Positions 1-9,080 of a stretch of 40,568 bases of DNA are shown in pieces (the first letter of the stretch is position 1; each line of letters opens with the position of its first letter). The DNA comes from a virus: IMG/VR virus record IMGVR_UViG_3300020185_000108, positions 1 to 40,568 of that record. One strand, written 5' to 3'. The notes beneath the pieces are model-generated. The model did no database searches. It was not told the DNA's origin and was given only the letters and a program-made list of their open reading frames with translations. The position numbers and the translations under genes were made by a program.

Positions 1-1
1 C

Positions 2-121
2 AAATCTGTTGCAGATTTAGAAGCTGGTGATGAACTGTTTTGGAATTCAAATTTCGCAGGATATGAAATCGGAGGAGGAGATCTTTTCGATATAGTATAC
101 GAGAAAAACTCATTAGACTAA
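2..121 (+). CDS. C-terminal end of an unknown protein (partial, runs in from upstream)
   Basis: An open frame enters from the left edge and stops with TAA at 119-121, giving 39 residues that end in DIVYEKNSLD. The segment is acidic and aromatic (FWNSNFAGYEIGGGDLFDIVYEK), like the compact C-terminal end of a phage fibre or other virion protein, but I do not recognise a family. It lies 34 bases upstream of the first collagen-like gene on the same strand, so it may belong to the same fibre operon. The start and most of the protein are outside the window. Confidence 0.6.
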   Translation, partial: KSVADLEAGDELFWNSNFAGYEIGGGDLFDIVYEKNSLD

Positions 122-155
122 TAAAAAACAAAATAAAAATAAAGTAAATTAAACT

Positions 156-3100
156 ATGGCATATTCAGCATATATTTCTACCGCAGGTCCTCAGGGAGAT
201 CAAGGATCCGGATATCAAGGTACGCAAGGAGATCAAGGTTTCCAAGGAGATCAAGGTATTGATGGGGTTCAAGGTTTTCAAGGAGATCAAGGTTTTCAAG
301 GAGATACAGGAGAACAAGGTATTCAAGGTATTCAAGGAGATCAAGGTCTTAAAGGAGATACTGGAGAACAAGGTATTCAAGGAGATCAAGGTCTTCAAGG
401 AGAACAGGGTATTCAAGGAGAACAAGGTATTCAAGGTTTCCAAGGAGATCAAGGAACACAAGGAGTAGATGGTCTTAAAGGAGATCAAGGAGAACAAGGT
501 CTTAAAGGAGATCAAGGAGAACAGGGTATTCAAGGTATTCAAGGAGAACAAGGTCTTAAAGGAGACCAAGGAGAACAGGGTATTCAAGGAGAAACTGGTC
601 TTAAAGGAGATCAAGGTTTCAAAGGAGATACTGGAGAACAGGGTATTCAAGGAGATCAAGGTTTTAAAGGAGATACTGGAGAACAAGGTATTCAAGGTTT
701 CAAAGGAGAAACTGGAGAACAAGGTATTCAAGGTTTCCAAGGAGAACAAGGAGTTATCGGAGTTCAAGGTACTAAAGGAGACGATGGTATTCAAGGTATT
801 CAAGGTTTCCAAGGAGACACTGGAGAACAAGGTATTCAAGGTATTAAAGGAGATCAAGGTTTCAAAGGAGACGATGGTATTCAAGGTATTCAAGGAGATC
901 AAGGTTTTAAAGGAGATACTGGAGAACAAGGTATTCAAGGAGAACAGGGTATTCAAGGAGAACAAGGAGTTATCGGAGTTCAGGGTACTACAGGAGATCA
1001 AGGTTTTAAAGGAGATACTGGAGAACAAGGTATTCAAGGAGAAACTGGTCTTAAAGGAGATACTGGAGAACAAGGTATTCAAGGAGAACAAGGAGTTATC
1101 GGAGTTCAAGGTACTAAAGGAGACGATGGTATTCAAGGAGTTCAAGGAGAACAAGGTCTTAAAGGAGATACTGGAGAGCAAGGTGTTCAAGGAGAACAAG
1201 GAGTTATCGGAGTTCAAGGTGCTAAAGGAGACGATGGTATTCAAGGAGATACTGGTCTTAAAGGAGATACTGGAGAGCAAGGTATTCAAGGAGTTCAAGG
1301 AGAACAAGGTCTTAAAGGAGATACTGGAGAGCAAGGTATTCAAGGTATTAAAGGAGATCAAGGTTTCAAAGGAGATACTGGAGAACAAGGTATTCAAGGA
1401 GACCAAGGATTCAAAGGAGATACTGGAGAGCAAGGTGTTCAAGGAGAACAAGGAGTTATCGGAGTTCAAGGTACTACAGGAGATCAAGGTTTCAAAGGAG
1501 ATACTGGAGAACAAGGTATTCAAGGTATTAAAGGAGATCAAGGTTTCAAAGGAGATACTGGAGAGCAAGGTGTTCAAGGAGAGCAAGGTATTCAAGGAGT
1601 TCAAGGTACTAAAGGAGACGATGGTATTCAAGGAGTTCAAGGAGAACAAGGTCTTAAAGGAGATCAAGGTTTCAAAGGAGATACTGGAGAGCAAGGTATT
1701 CAAGGTATTAAAGGAGATCAAGGTCTTAAAGGAGATACTGGAGAACAAGGTATTCAAGGTATTAAAGGAGATCAAGGTTTCAAAGGAGACGATGGTATTC
1801 AAGGTCTAAAAGGAGACGATGGTATTCAAGGTATTAAAGGAGACCAAGGTTTCAAAGGAGATACTGGAGAACAAGGTATTCAAGGTATTAAAGGAGATCA
1901 AGGTTTCAAAGGAGATACTGGAGAACAAGGTATTAAAGGAGATCAAGGTTTCCAAGGAGAGTCTGGTACTTTAGGAGCTAAAGGAGATCAAGGTTTCCAA
2001 GGTTTCCAAGGATTCCAAGGCGATCAAGGTTTCCAAGGTATTGATGGTCTTAAAGGAGATCAAGGTTTCAAAGGAGATCAAGGAGAAACTGGAGCTAAAG
2101 GAGATCAAGGTTTCCAAGGTTTCCAAGGAGATCAAGGAGAAAAAGGAACTAAAGGAGATCAAGGAGAAAAAGGAGATCAAGGTTTCCAAGGTACTATAGG
2201 TAATGCTGGTGGTTTATCAGTAATATACGATGGTGTTACTTTCTCTGATAGTAAATATACAAATGTAAATCAATTATCACATACGGAAGCTAATGCATTC
2301 ATTTACAGCGGTTCTCAAGAATGGTGGTTCTCAGATATCGCAAACGGATTAGAAGATATTAACCACATGAATTCTTTATTCGCTAACATGGTTAACGATG
2401 GTTATGATAAGATTTACGTAAAAATATCTAAGAATGGTGATTCAACTAAATATCACTTATACGAAGCTTCTAATGCATCTATTATATTAGGTTCTGGTGG
2501 AAGAGGAGATCTTAGATTAGATATGGAAAGAGTTGGTGGTTCAAACAACGGATATGCCGGTGGTACTTCGTCTAACGAACACATGACAGCAGCTGCTGTT
2601 AACCAGCCTGATAAGAATGGACAATTATTAGTTTCATTTACACCAATGAAAATTGGAGCACAAGGAGATCAAGGTTTCCAAGGTTTCCAAGGAGCACAAG
2701 GAGATCAAGGTTTCCAAGGAGCAAAAGGTGATCAAGGTTTCCAAGGTATCGATGGTCTTAAAGGAGATCAAGGAGAACAAGGTATTAAAGGAGATCAAGG
2801 AGAAACTGGAGCTAAAGGAGATCAAGGATTCCAAGGATTCAAAGGAGATACTGGAGCAAAAGGAGATCAAGGTTTCAAAGGAGATACTGGAGCTAAAGGA
2901 GATCAAGGTTTCCAAGGAGTTCAAGGTACTGATGGTACTTTAGGAGCTAAAGGAGATCAAGGTTTCAAAGGAGATACCGGAGAGCAAGGTATTCAAGGAG
3001 TTCAAGGTACTAAAGGAGACGATGGTATTCAAGGAGTTCAAGGTACTAAAGGAGACGATGGTATTCAAGGAGTTCAAGGAGAACAAGGTCTTAAAGGAGA

Positions 3101-3674
3101 TCAAGGTTTCAAAGGAGATACTGGAGAGCAAGGTATTCAAGGTATTAAAGGAGATCAAGGTTTCAAAGGAGATACTGGAGCACAAGGAGCAACTGGAGCT
3201 AAAGGAGATCAAGGATTCAAAGGAGACGATGGTATTCAAGGTATTAAAGGAGATCAAGGTTTCAAAGGAGATACTGGAGCAAAAGGAGATACTGGAGCAC
3301 AAGGAGCAACCGGAGCAAAAGGAGATCAAGGATTCAAAGGAGACGATGGTATTCAAGGTATTAAAGGAGATCAAGGTTTCAAAGGAGATACTGGAGCACA
3401 AGGAGCAACCGGAGCAAAAGGAGATCAAGGATTCCAAGGATTCAAAGGAGATACTGGAGCAAAAGGAGATCAAGGATTCAAAGGAGATACTGGAGCACAA
3501 GGAGCAACTGGAGCTAAAGGAGATCAAGGATTCCAAGGAGAAACTGGAGCATTTGATGGAGATTCAATAACAATCGCCAATGATAAAGCTATTTATTTCA
3601 ACGATGCTAATGGTAACCCAACAGCAAGAATTGAAAGAGACGGAAATGGAGACATTACATTCTCATTCGATTAA
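156..3674 (+). CDS. Collagen-like fibre protein 1 (proline-poor, with a globular insert)
   Basis: This 1172-residue protein is almost entirely Gly-X-Y triplets: roughly residues 11-682 and 832-1130. They flank a non-collagen insert at about 683-831 and precede a short acidic C-terminal cap that ends in GDITFSFD. Triplets are drawn from a tiny set (GDQ, GEQ, GIQ, GFQ, GFK, GLK, GIK, GDT, GDD, GVQ). Apart from one GPQ at the N terminus, I find no proline in the triplet tracts. Lys in Y followed by Asp in the next X (KGD) is everywhere, an arrangement known to stabilise triple helices through salt bridges. The insert has a WW pair and looks like a folded domain or trimer node. The protein is probably a trimeric virion fibre; the role is inferred from the repeats and from neighbouring fibre genes. 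ATG follows an A-rich leader without a Shine-Dalgarno site. Confidence 0.9.
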   Translation: MAYSAYISTAGPQGDQGSGYQGTQGDQGFQGDQGIDGVQGFQGDQGFQGDTGEQGIQGIQGDQGLKGDTGEQGIQGDQGLQGEQGIQGEQGIQGFQGDQGTQGVDGLKGDQGEQGLKGDQGEQGIQGIQGEQGLKGDQGEQGIQGETGLKGDQGFKGDTGEQGIQGDQGFKGDTGEQGIQGFKGETGEQGIQGFQGEQGVIGVQGTKGDDGIQGIQGFQGDTGEQGIQGIKGDQGFKGDDGIQGIQGDQGFKGDTGEQGIQGEQGIQGEQGVIGVQGTTGDQGFKGDTGEQGIQGETGLKGDTGEQGIQGEQGVIGVQGTKGDDGIQGVQGEQGLKGDTGEQGVQGEQGVIGVQGAKGDDGIQGDTGLKGDTGEQGIQGVQGEQGLKGDTGEQGIQGIKGDQGFKGDTGEQGIQGDQGFKGDTGEQGVQGEQGVIGVQGTTGDQGFKGDTGEQGIQGIKGDQGFKGDTGEQGVQGEQGIQGVQGTKGDDGIQGVQGEQGLKGDQGFKGDTGEQGIQGIKGDQGLKGDTGEQGIQGIKGDQGFKGDDGIQGLKGDDGIQGIKGDQGFKGDTGEQGIQGIKGDQGFKGDTGEQGIKGDQGFQGESGTLGAKGDQGFQGFQGFQGDQGFQGIDGLKGDQGFKGDQGETGAKGDQGFQGFQGDQGEKGTKGDQGEKGDQGFQGTIGNAGGLSVIYDGVTFSDSKYTNVNQLSHTEANAFIYSGSQEWWFSDIANGLEDINHMNSLFANMVNDGYDKIYVKISKNGDSTKYHLYEASNASIILGSGGRGDLRLDMERVGGSNNGYAGGTSSNEHMTAAAVNQPDKNGQLLVSFTPMKIGAQGDQGFQGFQGAQGDQGFQGAKGDQGFQGIDGLKGDQGEQGIKGDQGETGAKGDQGFQGFKGDTGAKGDQGFKGDTGAKGDQGFQGVQGTDGTLGAKGDQGFKGDTGEQGIQGVQGTKGDDGIQGVQGTKGDDGIQGVQGEQGLKGDQGFKGDTGEQGIQGIKGDQGFKGDTGAQGATGAKGDQGFKGDDGIQGIKGDQGFKGDTGAKGDTGAQGATGAKGDQGFKGDDGIQGIKGDQGFKGDTGAQGATGAKGDQGFQGFKGDTGAKGDQGFKGDTGAQGATGAKGDQGFQGETGAFDGDSITIANDKAIYFNDANGNPTARIERDGNGDITFSFD
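189..2190 (+). repeat. DNA-level tandem repeats coding for Gly-X-Y modules
   Basis: Cassettes of 9, 18, 45 and 54 bases recur with near-perfect nucleotide identity. An example is the module encoding GIKGDQGFKGDTGEQ, near 1345, 1527, 1840 and 1888. Synonymous codons travel with the module: GGT stands before Ile, Phe and Leu, GGA before Asp, Glu and Val, and the DD pair is written GACGAT. This suggests spread by duplication or recombination. A second tract of the same kind covers about 2650-3550. Confidence 0.85.
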
Positions 3675-3722
3675 TTAGAATAAATAAAACAGGAGTAACT
3701 AAAAAATAATAAAAACAAAGAT

Positions 3723-6473
3723 ATGGCATTTAATAAAATAGCGATAAAACTAGTACAGTCTACTGGAGAATTCCAAGCTCAGATCGATGAAATTTCGAAC
3801 AGAGCAGGAATTGACCAAGATTCAGCTATCGTCTATACGCCGTCTTACCTAGAAGAGTTAAACACATTCCCTACGGGGAATGTGTTAACTATTAGGAGTA
3901 CTGATTCTGCAATTATCGCAGGTGGTATTTTTGATGGTGGCGGAAGCTTTAAGCCTGATTCAACAATCGGCGGTAATTTAGTACTAAGACCTAGTAATTT
4001 TATACCTGGTAATTTCCCTTCTTTAAAAGGAGCAAAAGGAAATACTGGTGATGAAGGGTTTCGTGGAGATAAAGGTTCTCGCGGAAATACTGGATTAGTA
4101 GGAGATACTGGTAGTGAAGGATCACGTGGTAGTAAAGGATTAGTAGGAGATATTGGTATTTCAGGTACTACTGGAGCTAAAGGTGAAAGAGGATTTCAAG
4201 GATCTAAAGGTATTGTTGGAAATCAAGGTGAAAGAGGATTCCAAGGAAACCAAGGAACTAAAGGTACTCAAGGTACTAAAGGTTTAACAGGCGCAGATGG
4301 TGCCAGAGGATTCCAAGGATCTGTCGGAAACAAAGGAGTTACTGGACCTATTGGAGTTCAGGGAAATCAAGGAGTTACCGGATATAAAGGTGATCAAGGT
4401 TCTGATGGAGTTATCGGAGATCAAGGTTTTAAAGGTTCAACTGGAGCAACAGGTTATAAAGGACTTGATGGAAACAGAGGAGCACAAGGAGACGTTGGAT
4501 ATAACGGACCTCAAGGAGCAAAAGGAAATAATGGTTCAAATGGAGCCAGAGGATTCCAAGGAGACAAAGGAATTAAAGGAACAACAGGTATTAACGGACC
4601 CGTAGGAGACAGAGGTTTTCAAGGAAATCAAGGAACTCAAGGAGACGCTGGTATTAATAAAGTAATAGGAGCACAAGGATCTACTGGAGCAACTGGTTAT
4701 CAAGGATCTACTGGAGATGCTGGTATCGTTGGTGAAAGAGGTTTTAAAGGAGCACAAGGAGCAAAAGGTTTCAAAGGAGCAACAGGAGCCCAAGGTAATA
4801 CTGGTTCAAGAGGATTCCAAGGAACTCAAGGTGTTGTTGGAAACGTTGGAACTAAAGGAGATCAAGGTTTTAAAGGATCACAAGGAGCAAAAGGTTATAC
4901 TGGACCTCTTGGAGCACAAGGAGCAAAAGGTTATACTGGACCCCAAGGAGCAACTGGAGATAAAGGTTCTACGGGATCAATTGGATTTCAAGGAAATACT
5001 GGATATGCTGGACCACAAGGAGTTCTTGGACCAGTCGGACCACAGGGTTCAAAAGGAGTTCAAGGAGACGTTGGTCAAAGAGGAAACCAAGGAGATAGCG
5101 GACCAAGAGGATTCCAAGGATATAAAGGTACTACTGGTGCAAAAGGATATACTGGAATAACAGGAGCGCAAGGAAATCAAGGAGCAACTGGAGAAAGAGG
5201 ATATCAAGGAGATACTGGATATATCGCACCAACTGCAACTAAAGGAGATAAAGGATTTATTGGAGTTCAAGGAAACACCGGAGCAACTGGTGATTTAGGA
5301 CCAACTGGATTTATTGGAGTTCAAGGAAACACTGGAGCACAGGGAACTGCTGCACCAAGAGGATTCCAAGGAGTTCAAGGAGTTAGAGGAGCACAAGGTC
5401 TTAAAGGATCTACTGCAGCAACCGGAGACAGAGGATTCCAAGGAATTAAAGGTAATCAAGGAGCAACTGGAGCCACTGGAAACAAAGGGGTTCAAGGAGT
5501 AGTTGGAGATACTGGAACTGTTAGAGGGCCTCAAGGAAATACTGGACCTCAAGGAAGTCAAGGAACAACTGGACCTCAAGGAGCAAAAGGAAGTCAAGGA
5601 GCAACTGGACCAAAAGGTAATCAAGGAGCAACTGGAGCAACTGGAGTTAAAGGACCTCAAGGATCAACTGGACCAAAAGGATTTATCGGACGCCAAGGGG
5701 CAATCGGAAATACTGGACCCGTCGGAGATCTCGGACCACAGGGTGTAAGAGGAGCACAAGGATTAAAAGGTGATACAGGGTTTAAAGGATCTACTGGACC
5801 AAGAGGACCACAAGGAGCTACTGGTGATAAAGGAACAACTGGACCACAGGGAACTGCGGCACCAAGAGGTACCCAAGGAGCCGATGGATATAAAGGATCT
5901 CAAGGAGCACAAGGTTATAGTGGTGCACCTGGTCATAGAGGATTCCAAGGATCAACAGGACCAAAGGGATACGTAGGAATAACTGGACCGCAGGGATCAA
6001 GAGGACCGCAAGGTTCAACTGGACTTAAAGGTTTTATTGGACTTGCAGGTACTGTAAGAGGAGCTCAAGGAACTCAAGGTGGTAGAGGAGCTCAAGGTTA
6101 TACAGGACCTCAAGGAGCTAAAGGAATAACCGGACCAGTTGGACCAAGAGGACCACAAGGAGCTCAGGGTGTTAGTGGAAATGCTGGACCAAGAGGAGTT
6201 CAAGGATATAAAGGAGCAACCGGAGCGCAAGGAGCTCAAGGAGCACAGGGAATTGCAGCATCAGGTGTTGGACCTCAAGGTTATCAAGGTGCAACTGGGC
6301 AACCAGCACCGGCAAGAGGACCTCAAGGATATACTGGAGCCTCAGGTGGTTCTGGTACTGGAGCTAAAGGCCCACAAGGAGCTCAAGGAACCAATACCGT
6401 TGGAGGTTACAGTGGTTTAATCTACACGACTAGCGGCCCACGTACTATCCAGAATGGTGTAAATATCGGATAA
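3723..6473 (+). CDS. Collagen-like fibre protein 2 with a globular N-terminal domain
   Basis: This 916-residue protein has an N-terminal non-collagen domain (about residues 1-100, ending near FIPGNFPSLKG), then Gly-X-Y triplets to about residue 890, and a short C-terminal tail (GLIYTTSGPRTIQNGVNIG). Unlike fibre protein 1 it has many GPQ, GPR and GPK triplets, with Pro in X. Y holds mostly Gln, Thr, Lys, Arg, Asn or Ser. Several breaks keep the three-residue beat but replace Gly, as in GYIAPTATKG (from residue 499), GTAAPRG (541 and 710) and GSTAATG (562). Two GTVRG breaks (598 and 776) shift the register. The N-terminal domain could anchor the fibre to the baseplate or to another fibre. It is probably a trimeric virion fibre, lying 48 bases after gene 1 behind an A-rich leader. 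Confidence 0.9.
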   Translation: MAFNKIAIKLVQSTGEFQAQIDEISNRAGIDQDSAIVYTPSYLEELNTFPTGNVLTIRSTDSAIIAGGIFDGGGSFKPDSTIGGNLVLRPSNFIPGNFPSLKGAKGNTGDEGFRGDKGSRGNTGLVGDTGSEGSRGSKGLVGDIGISGTTGAKGERGFQGSKGIVGNQGERGFQGNQGTKGTQGTKGLTGADGARGFQGSVGNKGVTGPIGVQGNQGVTGYKGDQGSDGVIGDQGFKGSTGATGYKGLDGNRGAQGDVGYNGPQGAKGNNGSNGARGFQGDKGIKGTTGINGPVGDRGFQGNQGTQGDAGINKVIGAQGSTGATGYQGSTGDAGIVGERGFKGAQGAKGFKGATGAQGNTGSRGFQGTQGVVGNVGTKGDQGFKGSQGAKGYTGPLGAQGAKGYTGPQGATGDKGSTGSIGFQGNTGYAGPQGVLGPVGPQGSKGVQGDVGQRGNQGDSGPRGFQGYKGTTGAKGYTGITGAQGNQGATGERGYQGDTGYIAPTATKGDKGFIGVQGNTGATGDLGPTGFIGVQGNTGAQGTAAPRGFQGVQGVRGAQGLKGSTAATGDRGFQGIKGNQGATGATGNKGVQGVVGDTGTVRGPQGNTGPQGSQGTTGPQGAKGSQGATGPKGNQGATGATGVKGPQGSTGPKGFIGRQGAIGNTGPVGDLGPQGVRGAQGLKGDTGFKGSTGPRGPQGATGDKGTTGPQGTAAPRGTQGADGYKGSQGAQGYSGAPGHRGFQGSTGPKGYVGITGPQGSRGPQGSTGLKGFIGLAGTVRGAQGTQGGRGAQGYTGPQGAKGITGPVGPRGPQGAQGVSGNAGPRGVQGYKGATGAQGAQGAQGIAASGVGPQGYQGATGQPAPARGPQGYTGASGGSGTGAKGPQGAQGTNTVGGYSGLIYTTSGPRTIQNGVNIG

Positions 6474-6510
6474 CAATATATAAAACAAATAAAAATATAA
6501 AAATAATAAC

Positions 6511-9042
6511 ATGGCAAAATTTATCTTAGGTACTACGTTGGACAGTAATATTGTACTACACACTGGTAACCTTAATAGCACGAATTTTCCTCAGTTTATT
6601 GGACCAAACGGTGAATTGGGATCTCAGGGATCTCAAGGATCCGTTGGATCTGACGGTGACGTCGGCCATCAAGGTACTACTGGTAATCAAGGTTTCGTTG
6701 GAACCAATGGTTATCAAGGTAGTCAAGGTGATCAAGGATCTGCCGGTAATAAAGGTAACCAAGGATCAACAGGTCTTCAAGGTTTTACCGGAGCGACTGG
6801 AATTAGAGGAGAAAAAGGAATAACAGGTATATTAGGTCCTAAAGGTTCTAATGGATATCAAGGACAAGTTGGTGATCAAGGTTCTACTGGACTTCAAGGA
6901 TTTCAAGGTTCTACTGGAGCACAGGGAATAAAAGGAACTAATGGAGAAAGAGGTTTCCAGGGAGCACAAGGTTCTGTTGGTATTAAAGGCTTCCAAGGAA
7001 CACAAGGAGATACTGGAGAAAGAGGATTTCAAGGAGCAAAAGGAGCAACATCAGTTAAAGGAATTAGAGGGCCTCAGGGTTCTACTGGTTTAAAAGGATT
7101 TACCGGAGTTGATGGAGCACAGGGATCTAAAGGATCTACTGGTTTTGAAGGATTACCTGGAACTAACGGAGTTAAAGGAGCTCAGGGCGCTAAAGGCTCG
7201 ACAGGAGCTAAAGGATTTAAAGGAGCAACTGCTTCAGATTCTTTACCTGGAGATCCTGGTGAAAGAGGATTTCAAGGTCTTAAAGGAGATAAAGGATTTA
7301 CTGGATCACAAGGAGCACAGGGATCTACTGGAGCTAAAGGTTTTCAAGGAGTAACAGGAGCTAAGGGTTCTACAGGATATAACGGTATTACAGGAATTAA
7401 CGGTCTTAAAGGAGATACTGGAGCTAAAGGAAATCAAGGTTCTCAAGGAAACGGTGGAGCAACTGGTTTCCAAGGATTAACTGGAGGAGCTGGTGGAAGA
7501 GGACCACAAGGGTCTACTGGACCAAAGGGATTCCAAGGAGCTACTGGAGTACAGGGTGCTAAAGGATCTACTGGTTTTCAAGGTTTTCAAGGATCTATTG
7601 GTTATACAGGAGTTGTTGGTTCAACAGGATTTGAAGGAATAAAAGGAAATCAAGGAGCAAAAGGATCAACTGGACCACAGGGAGCTATCGGAAGCCAAGG
7701 TCAAGGTGGTGAAAGAGGATTCCAAGGAGCAACTGGACTAAAAGGAGCAACTGGTACTAAAGGTTCTCAAGGAGCAAAAGGAGCACAAGGACCTCAAGGA
7801 TCTCAACAACCTAAAGGAGCACAAGGAGCACAAGGAGCAAAAGGAGCTACAGGTTATAAAGGATTAACAGGAACTCAAGGAGCTCAAGGAGCAAAAGGAG
7901 CTACAGGTTATAAAGGATTAACAGGAACAACAGCTGCAGTAGGTAACACAGGTTCTCAAGGACCAACTGGACCTCAAGGATTTACTAATGTAAAAGGAGC
8001 ACAAGGAGCACAAGGAGCTAAAGGTTCAACAGGACCTACTGGTTTTACTGGAGCACAAGGTGCAACTGGAGCTAAAGGATATACTGGACTTGTTGGAGCT
8101 AAAGGAGCAACTGGAGGAACTGGAGCCGTTGGAAATCAAGGACCAACCGGAGCAACAGGTTATACTGGAGTTACAGGTTCTCAAGGATCTACCGGAGCAA
8201 CAGGTTATACTGGATTTATCGGTAAAACAGGAGCTAACGGATCACAAGGAAATCAAGGAGCACAGGGTGCAAAAGGTTATACTGGTTTTAAAGGAGCAAC
8301 TGGATTAACAGGATCACAGGGAAATACTGGAGCTAAAGGAAATCAAGGTTCTCAAGGAGCAACAGGAGCACAGGGTGCAACTGGACCAAAAGGTTATAAA
8401 GGATTTATTGGTTTCAAAGGACTTACCGGAACTACTTCAGCAGTAGGAGACAGAGGACCTCAAGGAGCAACTGGAGACAGAGGGATATCAGGATTCCAAG
8501 GAGCTCAAGGAGCACAAGGTAATATAGGACCAAGAGGTAATCAAGGAGTTACTGGAGGAACTGGACTTGGAGGATATAAAGGACCAACCGGTCCACAAGG
8601 ATCACAAGGAAATAAGGGACCACAAGGAGCAACCGGTTCAGTCGGACCGACAGGTTCAAGAGGACCACAGGGTAATAATGGACCACAAGGAGCTGTAGGG
8701 GCTCAAGGTGTACAAGGTGTACAAGGAGCTACTGGTTACAACCAAGCAGTAGGAGCTCAAGGAGCAAGAGGATTCCAAGGAAACACTGGAGGAATTCTAA
8801 GAGGTTTCCAAGGATCTGCTGGTGATGCAGGACCAAGAGGACCTCAAGGATCTGGTGGTGGAACTGGATTTATTGGACCAAGAGGACCTCAAGGAAATAA
8901 TGGACCTACTGGATTTGGACCACAAGGTCTCGCAGGACCAAAAGGTTATGCCGGATCAGGACCCCTTGGTAATGGTTTCAACGGATCTTTCGTGGATGAT
9001 AACGGAACAGCCTTTATTGTATCAGACGGATTTATACAATAA
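6511..9042 (+). CDS. Collagen-like tail-fibre protein 3 (LHTGN N terminus)
   Basis: This 843-residue protein has a short N-terminal head containing VLHTGNL (residues 15-21), then Gly-X-Y triplets from about residue 33 to 812, and a C-terminal tail ending in NGTAFIVSDGFIQ. The LH(T/A)GN motif is typical of the N-terminal regions of phage tail-fibre proteins and is shared with the next gene, so both may attach to the same kind of site. Breaks mostly replace Gly without changing the three-residue beat: GATSVKG, GSQQPKG, GTTAAVG, GFTNVKG and GYNQAVG. Pro is mainly in X; Y-position Pro is rare (GLP, GDP). Lys and Thr in Y are frequent (GAK, GYK, GAT, GST), giving many possible modification sites. 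The fibre role is inferred; the collagen nature is plain from the sequence. Confidence 0.9.
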   Translation: MAKFILGTTLDSNIVLHTGNLNSTNFPQFIGPNGELGSQGSQGSVGSDGDVGHQGTTGNQGFVGTNGYQGSQGDQGSAGNKGNQGSTGLQGFTGATGIRGEKGITGILGPKGSNGYQGQVGDQGSTGLQGFQGSTGAQGIKGTNGERGFQGAQGSVGIKGFQGTQGDTGERGFQGAKGATSVKGIRGPQGSTGLKGFTGVDGAQGSKGSTGFEGLPGTNGVKGAQGAKGSTGAKGFKGATASDSLPGDPGERGFQGLKGDKGFTGSQGAQGSTGAKGFQGVTGAKGSTGYNGITGINGLKGDTGAKGNQGSQGNGGATGFQGLTGGAGGRGPQGSTGPKGFQGATGVQGAKGSTGFQGFQGSIGYTGVVGSTGFEGIKGNQGAKGSTGPQGAIGSQGQGGERGFQGATGLKGATGTKGSQGAKGAQGPQGSQQPKGAQGAQGAKGATGYKGLTGTQGAQGAKGATGYKGLTGTTAAVGNTGSQGPTGPQGFTNVKGAQGAQGAKGSTGPTGFTGAQGATGAKGYTGLVGAKGATGGTGAVGNQGPTGATGYTGVTGSQGSTGATGYTGFIGKTGANGSQGNQGAQGAKGYTGFKGATGLTGSQGNTGAKGNQGSQGATGAQGATGPKGYKGFIGFKGLTGTTSAVGDRGPQGATGDRGISGFQGAQGAQGNIGPRGNQGVTGGTGLGGYKGPTGPQGSQGNKGPQGATGSVGPTGSRGPQGNNGPQGAVGAQGVQGVQGATGYNQAVGAQGARGFQGNTGGILRGFQGSAGDAGPRGPQGSGGGTGFIGPRGPQGNNGPTGFGPQGLAGPKGYAGSGPLGNGFNGSFVDDNGTAFIVSDGFIQ

Positions 9043-9080
9043 TCAATAAGTTAATTATATAAAAAAAGAATAAAAATAAC

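Noticed and set aside
165-1802. Long antisense open frame (545 codons) opposite the first collagen gene, and similar antisense frames at 1971-2189, 2634-2924 and 2940-3536
   Set aside because: The reverse complement of repeated GGA, CAA, GAT, AAA codons happens to lack stops. The product is a monotonous Ser/Leu/Thr repeat that mirrors the collagen repeat, with no independent start signal.
469-1809. Same-strand shifted open frame (446 codons) rich in Lys, Glu, Val that looks like a coiled coil
   Set aside because: It is the +1 reading of the Gly-X-Y repeat. The collagen frame runs the full gene with sensible non-repeat ends, so this is a shadow.
189-3560. Repeats considered as a CRISPR array or a satellite
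   Set aside because: Units are 9-54 bases, in one open frame and without unique spacers; they encode Gly-X-Y triplets.
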